12,925 bases of DNA from NCBI GenBank assembly GCA_964583765.1, contig CAZOWW010000149.1, forward strand, positions 1-12,925, written 5' to 3'. This document shows, piece by piece, positions 1-7,088 of the stretch. The DNA is from CAZOWW01 sp964583765. GTDB taxonomy: Bacteria > Actinomycetota > Actinomycetes > Actinomycetales > Kineosporiaceae. The translations under genes were made by a program, and so were the position numbers. Each line of letters starts with the position of its first letter. The first letter of the stretch is position 1. The notes under the pieces were generated by a model that saw only the letters and a program-made list of their open reading frames with translations, was not told where the DNA came from and made no database searches.

Positions 1-143
1 GTCCCGGTGGCCGCCAGCAGGAGCGCGGCGACGGCCACGGCGCCCACGGCGACCGCGGCGGGGGCCCACTGGGGCAGGGCCCGGCCGGCGAGGCCGAGGG
101 GATCGCCGTGCACCTGGCGGCGGGTGGGCATGGTGGTGGTCAT
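1..143 (-). CDS. pstA: Phosphate ABC transporter permease PstA (N-terminal part)
   Basis: This is the 5' end of a second Pst permease gene; the rest lies beyond the left edge. The ATG overlaps the TGA of pstC (ATGA, 4 bp), the usual pstC-pstA coupling. The visible 47 codons begin MTTTMPTRRQ, followed by a short polar stretch and then a long Ala/Val/Leu-rich segment from about residue 25, which should be the first membrane helix. PstA pairs with PstC to form the membrane channel of the PstSCAB phosphate importer. The assignment rests mainly on its position directly after pstC; no diagnostic PstA motif is inside the window. A second in-frame ATG at codon 5 is an alternative start. Confidence 0.8.
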   Translation of the reverse strand, partial: MTTTMPTRRQVHGDPLGLAGRALPQWAPAAVAVGAVAVAALLLAATG

Positions 144-1117
144 CCGTTCGCTCCCGAGAACGCGGCACGGCGGGCGATGATCCAGCGGGCGCTCATGTTG
201 ACCACCAGGGTGATCACGAAGAGGACCATGCCGGAGGCGATGAGTGCATCGATCCCGGTCTGCTGGGCGTAGCCGTACTGCAGGGCGATGTTCGCGGCGA
301 AGGTGTTCCCGCCCGGCTGCAGGACGTGGACGCTGACGTCGTAGCTGGTGGACAGCACCAGGGCCACCGCGACGGTCTCGCCGAGTGCGCGGCCCAGGCC
401 GAGCATGGCGGCGCTGATCACGCCGGAGCGGCCGAAGGGCAGCACGGCCATGCGCATGGTCTCCCACCGGGTGGCGCCCAGGGCCTGTGCGGCCTCGAGA
501 TGTGCCCGGGGGACCTGCAGGAACACCTCGCGGCTGACTGCCGAGATGATCGGCAGGATCATCACGGCGAGCACGATCGAGGCGTCGAACATGGTGTGCG
601 TGTAGCTCTGGGAGGTCGGGGTGTCGAACAGGGGGATCCAGCCGAAGTGCGTGGCAAGGAACCGCGAGATGCCTACGAGCTGCGGCACCAGGAACGCGCT
701 GCCCCAGAGGCCGTAGATCACGCTGGGGACGGCGGCGAGCAGGTCCACCAGGTAGGCCAGGCCCGCGGCCAGGCGGCGGGGGGCGTAGTGGGCGATGAAC
801 AGCGCGATGCCCACCGCCACCGGCACGGCCATGAGCAGGGCCATCGCGCTGGAGAGCACCGTGCCCCAGGCCAGGGCGGCGACGCCGAAGACCGAGGGGC
901 TGGAGTCCGGGAACCACGTGCGGGTGGTGAAGAAGTTCGCCGTGTCGGCGTGCAGCGCGGGAACGGTGCGGCTGAACAGGAAGGCCGCGATGCCGGCGAT
1001 CACCAGGAGGACGACGACGCTGGCACCCCGGGACATCCCGAGGAAGACCCGGTCGCCGAGTCGGATGCTGCGGCCGCTGATCGAGGAGGTCGACCCTGCG
1101 GCCCGGGATGGGCTCAT
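140..1117 (-). CDS. pstC: Phosphate ABC transporter permease PstC
   Basis: This is an inner-membrane permease of 325 aa that would form the phosphate channel together with PstA. The start is ATG (MSPSRAAGST), chosen because GGAG lies 6 nt upstream; the open frame runs 36 codons further but that part is Arg/Gly-rich and unlike PstC. The first membrane helix is at about residues 31-51, and several more follow. The cytoplasmic EAA-type loop that contacts the ATPase lies at about 208-234 (EAAQALGATRWETMRMAVLP), followed by the Pst-typical GLGRALGETVAVALV. Length fits the family. The gene follows pstS after a 124-bp gap containing a strong hairpin and overlaps pstA by 4 bp. It is expected to be expressed from the phosphate-controlled promoter upstream of pstS. 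Confidence 0.95.
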   Translation of the reverse strand: MSPSRAAGSTSSISGRSIRLGDRVFLGMSRGASVVVLLVIAGIAAFLFSRTVPALHADTANFFTTRTWFPDSSPSVFGVAALAWGTVLSSAMALLMAVPVAVGIALFIAHYAPRRLAAGLAYLVDLLAAVPSVIYGLWGSAFLVPQLVGISRFLATHFGWIPLFDTPTSQSYTHTMFDASIVLAVMILPIISAVSREVFLQVPRAHLEAAQALGATRWETMRMAVLPFGRSGVISAAMLGLGRALGETVAVALVLSTSYDVSVHVLQPGGNTFAANIALQYGYAQQTGIDALIASGMVLFVITLVVNMSARWIIARRAAFSGANG

Positions 1118-1184
1118 CTGCTGCTCCGTGGGTCCAGGGCCGCGCCCGCCGCGTGGTTCGCGGCCGCGTCCCGTCCGCTGTCGG

Positions 1185-1230
1185 GCACCGTGCCCCGCCG
1201 CGCGGTCCAGTACGCGGCGGGGCACGGTGC
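1185..1230. terminator. 18-bp perfect hairpin between pstS and pstC
   Basis: The two arms, 1185-1202 and 1213-1230, are exact reverse complements over 18 bp (GCACCGTGCCCCGCCGCG), with a 10-nt loop. It begins about a dozen bases after the pstS stop and ends 68 bases before the pstC start. No T-run follows on the minus strand, so it is not a canonical intrinsic terminator. Its place suggests a partial terminator or an RNA-stabilising stem that would keep PstS mRNA more abundant than the permease part. That role is inferred by analogy with hairpins after binding-protein genes in other ABC operons. Confidence 0.75.
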
Positions 1231-1241
1231 GCCGGTCGTGG

Positions 1242-2360
1242 TCAGGAGATCTTGGCGATGACCGCCGAGACCTTCTGCTGGATGTCCGTCGGCAGCGGGG
1301 CGTAGCCCAGGGTGGTGAGCTGCGACTGCCCCTGGGCGCTGGCGACGTAGGTCAGGAAGCTCTTCGTGAGCTTCGCCTGGTCGGCGTTCAGGCCCTGCTC
1401 GCAGGTGATCTCGTAGGTCACCAGGATGATCGGGTAGGCCCCGGGGGTCTTGGTGGCGTAGTCGAGCTTGAGCGAGAGGTCGTCACCGGTGCCGGAGACC
1501 GTGGCCGCGGCGACCGCCTTGGCGACGGCGTCCGGGGTGAGGGCCACCGCACCGCCCCCGTTGTCGATCTTCGCGTAGGTCAGGGCGTTGTTCGTCGCGT
1601 ACGAGTACTCGACGTAGCCGATCGCCCCCGGGGTGGACTTGACGGTCGCGGAGACCCCGTCCGAGCCCTTGGCGCCCTGACCGCCCGGCGCCTTCCACTG
1701 CTTGTCCGAGGCGAACGCCCAATCGCTCGCCGCCGCGGCGGTGAGGTACTTGGTGAAGTTGTTCGTGGTCCCCGAGGAGTCGGAACGGTGCACCGTGCTG
1801 ATCGCCGTGGCCGGCAGGGTCACCCCGGTGTTGGCGGCCGCGATGGCCGGGTCGTTCCACTTGGTGATCTTGCCCGAGTAGATCTGGGCGAGGACCGACG
1901 GCGTCAGGGTGAGGTCACTGACCCCGGAGAGGTTGAAGACCACGGCGATCGGGCCGGGCACCATCGGCAGGTCGACGGCCTTGCCCGTCTTGCAGCGGGC
2001 GTCCGCCTTGGCGGGCTCGCCCTTGTCCGGGTTCAGCGGCGAGTCGGAGCCGGCGAAGGCGGTCTGCCCGTTGACGAAGTCCGTGACGCCCTGGCCCGAG
2101 CCGCCACCCGCGTAGTTGATGGTGGCCGAGGAGCCGCAGGCCGTCTGGTACTGCTTGATCCACTCGCTGATCGCGTTGGCCTGAGCGGTCGAGCCGGAGC
2201 TCTGGATGGTGCCGGACGCGCAGGAGATCGCCGGGGAGGTCGAGTTCCCGCCGTTGCTCGCGGCGGGGGCGGAGGAGTTGTTGTCCGAGCCACACGCGGT
2301 GAGGGCGATCGCGCCGAGGATCGCGACGCCGGAGAGGCGCCCATGGCGAGTCAGCTTCAC
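1242..2360 (-). CDS. pstS: Phosphate-binding lipoprotein PstS
   Basis: This is the extracytoplasmic phosphate-binding component of the PstSCAB importer, 372 aa. The start is GTG (VKLTRHGRLS), chosen because AAGGGA lies 7 nt upstream and because it gives a compact lipoprotein signal: basic N-terminus, hydrophobic core, and lipobox LTAC with Cys23 as the lipidated residue. A Ser/Asn/Gly linker follows. Phosphate-contacting signatures are SSGSTAQ at about 54-60, GSDSPLN at about 104-110 and HRSDSSGTT at about 191-199. In this family such Ser/Thr/Asp residues hold the phosphate oxyanion. The gene leads the pst run; a PHO-box-like array and a -10 candidate lie upstream. Confidence in function is very high and in the start is good. 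Confidence 0.97.
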   Translation of the reverse strand: MKLTRHGRLSGVAILGAIALTACGSDNNSSAPAASNGGNSTSPAISCASGTIQSSGSTAQANAISEWIKQYQTACGSSATINYAGGGSGQGVTDFVNGQTAFAGSDSPLNPDKGEPAKADARCKTGKAVDLPMVPGPIAVVFNLSGVSDLTLTPSVLAQIYSGKITKWNDPAIAAANTGVTLPATAISTVHRSDSSGTTNNFTKYLTAAAASDWAFASDKQWKAPGGQGAKGSDGVSATVKSTPGAIGYVEYSYATNNALTYAKIDNGGGAVALTPDAVAKAVAAATVSGTGDDLSLKLDYATKTPGAYPIILVTYEITCEQGLNADQAKLTKSFLTYVASAQGQSQLTTLGYAPLPTDIQQKVSAVIAKIS

Positions 2361-2457
2361 AACCGGTTCCCTTCGTGGCGGGTCCGTCCCGCCGGTCCGT
2401 CTGCCTGGCCACGCCGCTGTCGCAGCGCCGGGCGCATCGTGAGCGCCTCGGCACTGC

Positions 2458-2463
2458 ACGCTA
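2458..2463 (-). promoter_or_regulatory. Candidate -10 element of the pstS promoter
   Basis: On the minus strand the hexamer TAGCGT (pattern TANNNT) lies 5 nt downstream of the last heptad of the PHO-box-like array. No good -35 is visible, as expected for a promoter where PhoP binding replaces it. Transcription would begin near 2450, leaving a leader of about 90 nt before the pstS GTG. Confidence 0.45.
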
Positions 2464-2468
2464 GGCAG

Positions 2469-2567
2469 ACGAGGTGAAGGGCTGGACCAGCTGGGGTTAA
2501 CCCACCGTGAAGAGGCGCGGTCGCCAGAGTGACCGATTTGTGAGCGTCACATGGCCGCAAGGTGAAT
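2469..2567 (-). promoter_or_regulatory. PHO-box-like direct-repeat array upstream of pstS
   Basis: On the minus strand, six heptads resembling the actinobacterial PHO-box core GTTCACC sit on one 11-bp grid. Their first bases are at 2567 (ATTCACC), 2545 (GCTCACA), 2534 (GGTCACT), 2512 (CTTCACG), 2501 (GTTAACC) and 2479 (CTTCACC). Grid positions 2556, 2523 and 2490 do not match. Each matching heptad has 5 or 6 of 7 bases. Streptomyces PhoP is known to bind tandem 11-nt units with this core. The array ends 5 nt before a -10 candidate. It is inferred to be the binding site of a PhoP/RegX3-type response regulator that activates the pst genes at low phosphate; the regulator gene itself is not in the window. 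Confidence 0.75.
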
Positions 2568-2605
2568 TGGGGCTACGAACCGGGCACGGACCTCGGGGCG
2601 TCCTC

Positions 2606-3640
2606 TCAGCCCGGGCTGAAGCGCTCCACCGCGACCACGCGGTCGGTCGATTCCCGCAGGCCACGGGCCACATGTGCGACGAGCAGCTCGCCCGGCCGCA
2701 GCCACGGGTCGGCGGCGGGCAGGCCGTCCCGCGCGTCGTCGGGGGCAGCGGCGGCGAGGGTGTCCACGACCGCCCCGAGCAGGGGGCGGTGGGTGCACAG
2801 CAGACTCGGCTGGTCCCGCCGCAGCAGGGCGTTCACCCGCTGGACGACCTTGTGCGGGTTCCGGTGGAAGCCGTCCTCGGTGAGACTGCCCTTGGTGCGC
2901 AGGCGGGTTCCGCTGGCCGCTGCGTAGGGGCCCATGGTCTCGGTGCACCGCCGCCACGGGGAGCTGACGAGATAGCTGGGCCGCCAGCACTGCAGAAGGC
3001 CGGAGATCGCCAGGGCCTGGCGCCGGCCCTTGGCCACGAGCGGGCGCTCGGCGTCGGCCCGGCTCCAGGCGTCCCGTGGCCTGGCCTGGCCGTGCCGGAC
3101 GACGACGAACGGGCGGGTATCCAGCGTTCCCTCCCTGGCCAGGGCGAGCAGCCGGTCCAGCGGCGCGAGGTCCCCGCGGTGCGCGAGCATCCGTTCCGCC
3201 TTGTCCGGATCGACCCAGGCGCGATCGTCGATCTCGTCGGTGTCCGCGGTGGGACGGCGAGTCGCCGTCGGCCGCCCGGCCCAGTAGGTCACCGTCTTGG
3301 GGCGACCGTTGCGCAGGTGGTAGGCGACGGTGCCGAGCGGGCGTCCGAGCAGGGCGAGTACCCCGGTCTCCTCGGACACCTCCCGCAGCGCGCACTCGGG
3401 CAGGGACTCGCGCACGGCGGCCTTGCCCTTGGGCCAGGACCACTCGCCGTGGCGGGCGTTGTGCACGAGCAGCACCTCGAGGTCGTCCCCGCCCCGCGCC
3501 GGCCGCCAGCACACCGCCCCGGCCGCCTGGACCATGGGCAGCACCGTCGCGGGCCCGGGCGGGCGGGAGGTGCCGGGGCCGTGCGGGAGCGGGGAGCCGG
3601 GTCCGACCTCGACTCCGGCCGGTGGTCGGGGCCGGCTCAC
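2606..3640 (-). CDS. NUDIX hydrolase fused to histidine phosphatase (MutT1-like)
   Basis: This 344-aa two-domain protein has the architecture of mycobacterial MutT1 (Rv2985). The N-terminal domain carries a perfect NUDIX box Gx5Ex7REUxEExGU at residues 72-94 (GKAAVRE...REVSEETGV), which binds metal and cleaves nucleoside di- or polyphosphates. The C-terminal domain has the histidine-phosphatase RHG motif at 182-184 (His183 the likely phospho-acceptor), a conserved SSPWRRC near 226-232, and the second catalytic His284 in CTHR. The start is GTG, whose GTGA overlaps the ppk stop by 4 bp; GGAGG lies 9 nt upstream. The first 35 residues are Pro/Gly-rich, and ATG36 is an alternative start. Likely substrates, from the family, are 8-oxo-dGTP or diadenosine polyphosphates. 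Its coupling to ppk1 suggests a role in nucleotide/polyphosphate balance. Confidence 0.92.
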   Translation of the reverse strand: MSRPRPPAGVEVGPGSPLPHGPGTSRPPGPATVLPMVQAAGAVCWRPARGGDDLEVLLVHNARHGEWSWPKGKAAVRESLPECALREVSEETGVLALLGRPLGTVAYHLRNGRPKTVTYWAGRPTATRRPTADTDEIDDRAWVDPDKAERMLAHRGDLAPLDRLLALAREGTLDTRPFVVVRHGQARPRDAWSRADAERPLVAKGRRQALAISGLLQCWRPSYLVSSPWRRCTETMGPYAAASGTRLRTKGSLTEDGFHRNPHKVVQRVNALLRRDQPSLLCTHRPLLGAVVDTLAAAAPDDARDGLPAADPWLRPGELLVAHVARGLRESTDRVVAVERFSPG

Positions 3641-5901
3641 CGGCGGCGGCCTCCGGGACGGCGGGTGCGTGCGGCGATCAGGTGGGCCTGGAGGTCCAGC
3701 AGCGGTTCGCCCTCCGGGTTCAGGGCGTGCCGGGTCCAGGTGCCGTCGGGGCCGAGGTGCCAGGACGCCGTCCCTGGATCGGTGGACAGCTCCAGCAGCT
3801 TCTGCAGGGTCTGGATGTGGTCGGGATTCTTGACCCGCACGAGGGCCTCGACCCGGCGGTCGAGGTTGCGGTGCATCATGTCCGCGCTGCCGAGGTAGAC
3901 CACCGGATCGCCGTCGTTGGCGAACCAGAAGATGCGGGAGTGCTCCAGGAACCGGCCCAGGATGCTCCGGACCCGGATGTTCTCACTCACCCCGGGAACC
4001 CCGGGACGGATCGCGCAGATCCCGCGCACCACGACGTCCACGGGAACTCCGGCCTGGGAGGCCCGGTAGAGGCCGTCGATGATCACTTCGTCGACGATGG
4101 AGTTCATCTTCAGCTTGATCGCGGCTGGGCGTCCCGCCCGGTGGTGCGCGATCTCGCGGTCGATGCGGTCGACGAGCCCGCTGCGCAGGGAGCGTGGGGC
4201 CACCAGCAGGCGGCGGTAGGCGGTCTTCGGGGCGTAGCCGGAGAGCTGGTTGAACAGCCGGGTCAGGTCCTCGCCGACCTGCGGGTCGCAGGTGAGCACG
4301 CCGAGGTCCTCGTAGAGCCGGGCCGTCTTCGGGTTGTAGTTGCCCGTGCCCACGTGGCAGTAGCGGCGCAGGCCGTCCGCCTCCTGGCGCACCACCAGGC
4401 TCAGTTTGCAGTGCGTCTTGAGCCCGACGATGCCGTAGACGACGTGCACGCCGGCCTGTTCGAGCTTGCGGGCCCAGCTGATGTTGGCCTGCTCGTCGAA
4501 CCGTGCCTTGATCTCCACGAGCGCGAGCACCTGCTTGCCGGCCTCGGCCGCGTCGATCAGTGCGTCCACGATGGGCGAGTCGCCGCTGGTGCGGTAGAGG
4601 GTCTGCTTGATCGCCAGGACGCTCGGGTCGGCCGCCGCCTGTTCGAGCAGGGTCTGCACGCTGGTCGAGAACGAGTCGTAGGGGTGGTGCAGCAGGACGT
4701 CGCGGGCCCGGATCGCCGCGAAGACGTCACTGGGCTTGGCGGTCTCCACCTCGTTGAGGTGCCGGTGCGTCTTCGGCACGAACTTCGGGTAGTGCAGTTC
4801 GGGCCGGTCCAGGTCGGCGATGGCGTTCAGGCCGCGCAGGTCCAGCGGCTCGGGCAGCGTGTACACCTCGGCCTCGGACACGCCCAGCTCGCGCATGAGC
4901 AGGCCCCGCACGTAGGGCTCGATGTTCCCGGCGACCTCCAGTCGCACGGGCGGCCCGAAGCGGCGGCGCAGCAGTTCCTTCTCCAGCGCCTGCAGCAGGT
5001 TCTCGGCGTCGTCCTCCTCGACCTCGAGGTCCTCGTTGCGCGTGACCCGGAAGGTGTGGCTGTCCAGCACCTCCATCCCCGGGAAGAGCTGGTCGAGGTG
5101 GATGCCGATCACGTCCTCGAGCGCCACGAACCGGTGCTCCCGGGGATGCGGGTCCTCGGCGTCGCCCCCGTGCGCGGTGAGGGCGGGGCCGACCCGGATG
5201 AACCTCGGCAGCAGGTCGGGAACCTTCACCCGGGCGAAGTGCTGCTTGTCCGTGACCGGGTTGCGCAGCACGACGGCCAGGTTGAGCGACAGGCCGGAGA
5301 TGTAGGGGAACGGGTGGGCCGGGTCGACCGCCAGCGGCGTGAGCACCGGGAAGACCTGGTCGCGGAAGACGCCGCGCAGGCGTTCCTGCTCCTCGGGGGC
5401 GAGGTCGGTCCACTGCACGAGGTGGATGCCGTTCTCGGCCAGGGCCGGGGCCACCTCGTCCCGGAAGACCGCGGCGTGCAGGGCCTGCAGTTCGTGCGCG
5501 CGGGTGCTGATCGCGGCCTGCAGTTGCCGGGGTTCGAGGCCGCTGGCCGCGGTGACCGCCAGGCCGGTGGCGATACGGCGCTTGAGACCGGCCACCCGCA
5601 CCATGAAGAACTCGTCGAGGTTGCTCGCGAAGATCGCCAGGAAACGGGCGCGCTCCAGGAGCGGGAGCTTCTCGTCCCGGGCGAGTTCGAGCACCCGATG
5701 GTTGAAGGCCAGCCAGGACAGCTCCCGGTCGAGGAACCGGTTGGGCGGCAGGATCGGCGTGGCGGGCGCCGGGGGGGCCTCGGATGCGCCGGAGTCCTTG
5801 TCGGTGGGGCGTCGGGCGGACGGCCCGATCCGGGTCACTGACCGCGGGGCCCTCGTGCGGGCCGGGCTCCCCGGGGTGGAAGCGGTCGCGGGGCTGGTCA
5901 T
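3637..5901 (-). CDS. ppk: Polyphosphate kinase PPK1
   Basis: This enzyme makes polyphosphate reversibly from ATP through a phospho-histidine. It has 754 aa, slightly longer than usual because of a Pro/Ala/Ser-rich N-terminus of about 50 residues. The family opening FLDRELSWLAFN is at 56-67 and SNLDEFFMVRV at 93-103. The catalytic region has KTHCK with His497 and YCHVGTGNYNPKTARLY with His516; by spacing these match E. coli His435 and His454. His654 in FLEHSRIFW matches His592. LGSADMMHRNLDRRVE begins near 670. No key residue is missing. The start is ATG at 5901; the SD is weak. The gene overlaps the downstream NUDIX-phosphatase by 4 bp and follows mshD after 82 bp. Confidence 0.97.
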   Translation of the reverse strand: MTSPATASTPGSPARTRAPRSVTRIGPSARRPTDKDSGASEAPPAPATPILPPNRFLDRELSWLAFNHRVLELARDEKLPLLERARFLAIFASNLDEFFMVRVAGLKRRIATGLAVTAASGLEPRQLQAAISTRAHELQALHAAVFRDEVAPALAENGIHLVQWTDLAPEEQERLRGVFRDQVFPVLTPLAVDPAHPFPYISGLSLNLAVVLRNPVTDKQHFARVKVPDLLPRFIRVGPALTAHGGDAEDPHPREHRFVALEDVIGIHLDQLFPGMEVLDSHTFRVTRNEDLEVEEDDAENLLQALEKELLRRRFGPPVRLEVAGNIEPYVRGLLMRELGVSEAEVYTLPEPLDLRGLNAIADLDRPELHYPKFVPKTHRHLNEVETAKPSDVFAAIRARDVLLHHPYDSFSTSVQTLLEQAAADPSVLAIKQTLYRTSGDSPIVDALIDAAEAGKQVLALVEIKARFDEQANISWARKLEQAGVHVVYGIVGLKTHCKLSLVVRQEADGLRRYCHVGTGNYNPKTARLYEDLGVLTCDPQVGEDLTRLFNQLSGYAPKTAYRRLLVAPRSLRSGLVDRIDREIAHHRAGRPAAIKLKMNSIVDEVIIDGLYRASQAGVPVDVVVRGICAIRPGVPGVSENIRVRSILGRFLEHSRIFWFANDGDPVVYLGSADMMHRNLDRRVEALVRVKNPDHIQTLQKLLELSTDPGTASWHLGPDGTWTRHALNPEGEPLLDLQAHLIAARTRRPGGRRR

Positions 5902-5983
5902 GGCGGCATCGTCTCAGAGGCAGGTGAACGGCGGCGAGCCGTGACCGGTCCGATTCGGGTGACGGTGGGCACGCCGGCGGGGG

Positions 5984-7075
5984 TCAGGACGGCCGCCCCG
6001 CGAACATCACATCGACCCGGCGCGCGGTGAACCCAAGCCCCCGGTAGAGCCGGATCGCGGCGGTGTTGTCGGCGTCGACGTAGAGGATCACGTGCCGCAG
6101 ACCCCGGCCGGCCAGGTGGTGCAGTCCCGCCAGGGTGAGCGCCCGGCCGAGGCCCCGCCCCTGGTGCGCCGGATGCGCCCCGATCACGTAGACCTCGCCC
6201 ACGGGCGGGACGCCGTGGTGGACCTTGGTCCAGTGGAAGGCCACGATCCGTTCCACCGCGGTGGGCTGGGCGCTCCCGGTGGGCTGGGCGCTCCCGGTGG
6301 GCTCGGCCGGCTCCACCGCCAGCAGGAAGTCGGCCGGGTCGAACCAGGCCTCCGCCATCCGTGCCTGCAGGTCCTGCCGGGTCCACCGGCCCTGTTCGGG
6401 GTGGTCGGCGAATGCCGCGGCGTTCACCACGAGCCACGCTTCGTCGTCCAGGCCCGGTCGGAAGGCGCGCAGTCGCACCGACGAGGGCAGCCGGGGGTCG
6501 GGGAGGCCCGGCTCGAGGGAGTGTCCCAGTTGCCGCAGCTCGCGTACCGCGGTCAGCCCGGCCGCAGCCGCCAGGGCCCGGGCCGCGGGCAGGTCCCCGT
6601 GTGCCCAGGCGTGCACCTGGCCGGTGGGGGAACGACGGGCCGCGGCGGTCAGGAGTCGTCGCCCGTGGCCCAGCCCACGGTGGTCGGGATGGATCGCCAG
6701 GGCGAGTTCCGGGACCGTCCCGGACGGCGCGAGCTGGGCGTAACCGATCAGTGACCCGGCGGGTGGGTCCCCGGCGCCGCCAGCTGCCCCCGTCGTGCCC
6801 AGTGCCCGGGTCGTGCCGGCCGAGGGCGCGTCCACCGGGGAGGTCCCGTCCGCAGGGGAGGTCCCGTCGGTCGAGACGGCGAGCAGATGCCGGACGGGTG
6901 CTGCGGGATCGTGCAGACGCAACCAGGTCGCCTCGTCGACCGGCTCGACGTCGTCCGCCTCGGTGCACCGCCGCAGCACCTCGGTGACCTGGTCGAGCGT
7001 CCGGCCGTCGAGGTGGCCGAGGTCCCGCAGGGCGAAGGCAGGACGCTCGCGGGGGACGGGGACGGGAGTCGGCAT
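5984..7075 (-). CDS. mshD: Mycothiol synthase MshD
   Basis: MshD is an acetyltransferase with two GNAT domains that performs the last step of mycothiol synthesis, acetylating Cys-GlcN-Ins with acetyl-CoA. The protein has 363 aa. Each half has an acetyl-CoA loop: DHRGLGHGRR at 131-140 and HQGRGLGRALTLAG at 304-317. Family-typical stretches include VNAAAF near 217, FHWTKVH at 280-286, GEVYVIG near 293 and YVDADNTAAIRLYRGLGF at 332-349. It is longer than many homologues because each half has a linker with a duplicated motif (DGTSPADGTSP near 70-80 and PTGSAQPTGSAQPT near 259-272), built from 18-bp DNA repeats. The gene lies 13 nt after glnR with no clear SD, so translation may depend on glnR. 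The glnR-mshD pair is conserved in actinobacteria. Confidence 0.95.
   Translation of the reverse strand: MPTPVPVPRERPAFALRDLGHLDGRTLDQVTEVLRRCTEADDVEPVDEATWLRLHDPAAPVRHLLAVSTDGTSPADGTSPVDAPSAGTTRALGTTGAAGGAGDPPAGSLIGYAQLAPSGTVPELALAIHPDHRGLGHGRRLLTAAARRSPTGQVHAWAHGDLPAARALAAAAGLTAVRELRQLGHSLEPGLPDPRLPSSVRLRAFRPGLDDEAWLVVNAAAFADHPEQGRWTRQDLQARMAEAWFDPADFLLAVEPAEPTGSAQPTGSAQPTAVERIVAFHWTKVHHGVPPVGEVYVIGAHPAHQGRGLGRALTLAGLHHLAGRGLRHVILYVDADNTAAIRLYRGLGFTARRVDVMFAGRPS
6261..6304. repeat. 18-bp tandem repeat inside mshD (C-terminal half)
   Basis: The unit GTGGGCTGGGCGCTCCCG occurs twice exactly (6261-6278 and 6279-6296), with a partial third copy. It keeps frame and encodes PTGSAQ repeats in a linker of the second GNAT domain of MshD. 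Confidence 0.9.
6837..6872. repeat. 18-bp tandem repeat inside mshD (N-terminal half)
   Basis: Two adjacent 18-bp units begin at 6837 and 6855 and share their first 14 bases (GGGGAGGTCCCGTC). They encode DGTSPA/DGTSPV in a linker of the first GNAT domain, keeping frame. Confidence 0.85.
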
Positions 7076-7088
7076 CCGGCGGGTGGGC

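Noticed and set aside
795..2477. Long plus-strand frame (560 codons) opposite pstC and pstS
   Set aside because: No family resemblance, biased composition, and it is antisense to clear Pst genes.
2606..2619. 14-bp perfect palindrome TCAGCCCGGGCTGA across the NUDIX gene stop codon
   Set aside because: With a workable loop the stem is only 5 bp, and no T-run follows. Probably incidental in GC-rich coding sequence.
3076..5841. Very long plus-strand open frame (921 codons) opposite ppk and the NUDIX gene
   Set aside because: Its product is low-complexity Arg/Gly/Val-rich sequence without motifs, while the minus strand carries PPK1 with all catalytic residues. Long antisense frames are common in very GC-rich DNA.
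5923..5929. Perfect GTTCACC heptad on the minus strand 22 nt before the ppk ATG
   Set aside because: It stands alone: neighbouring 11-bp grid positions do not match, and it is very close to the start codon. It could be part of a leaderless promoter but the support is too thin to list as a PHO box.
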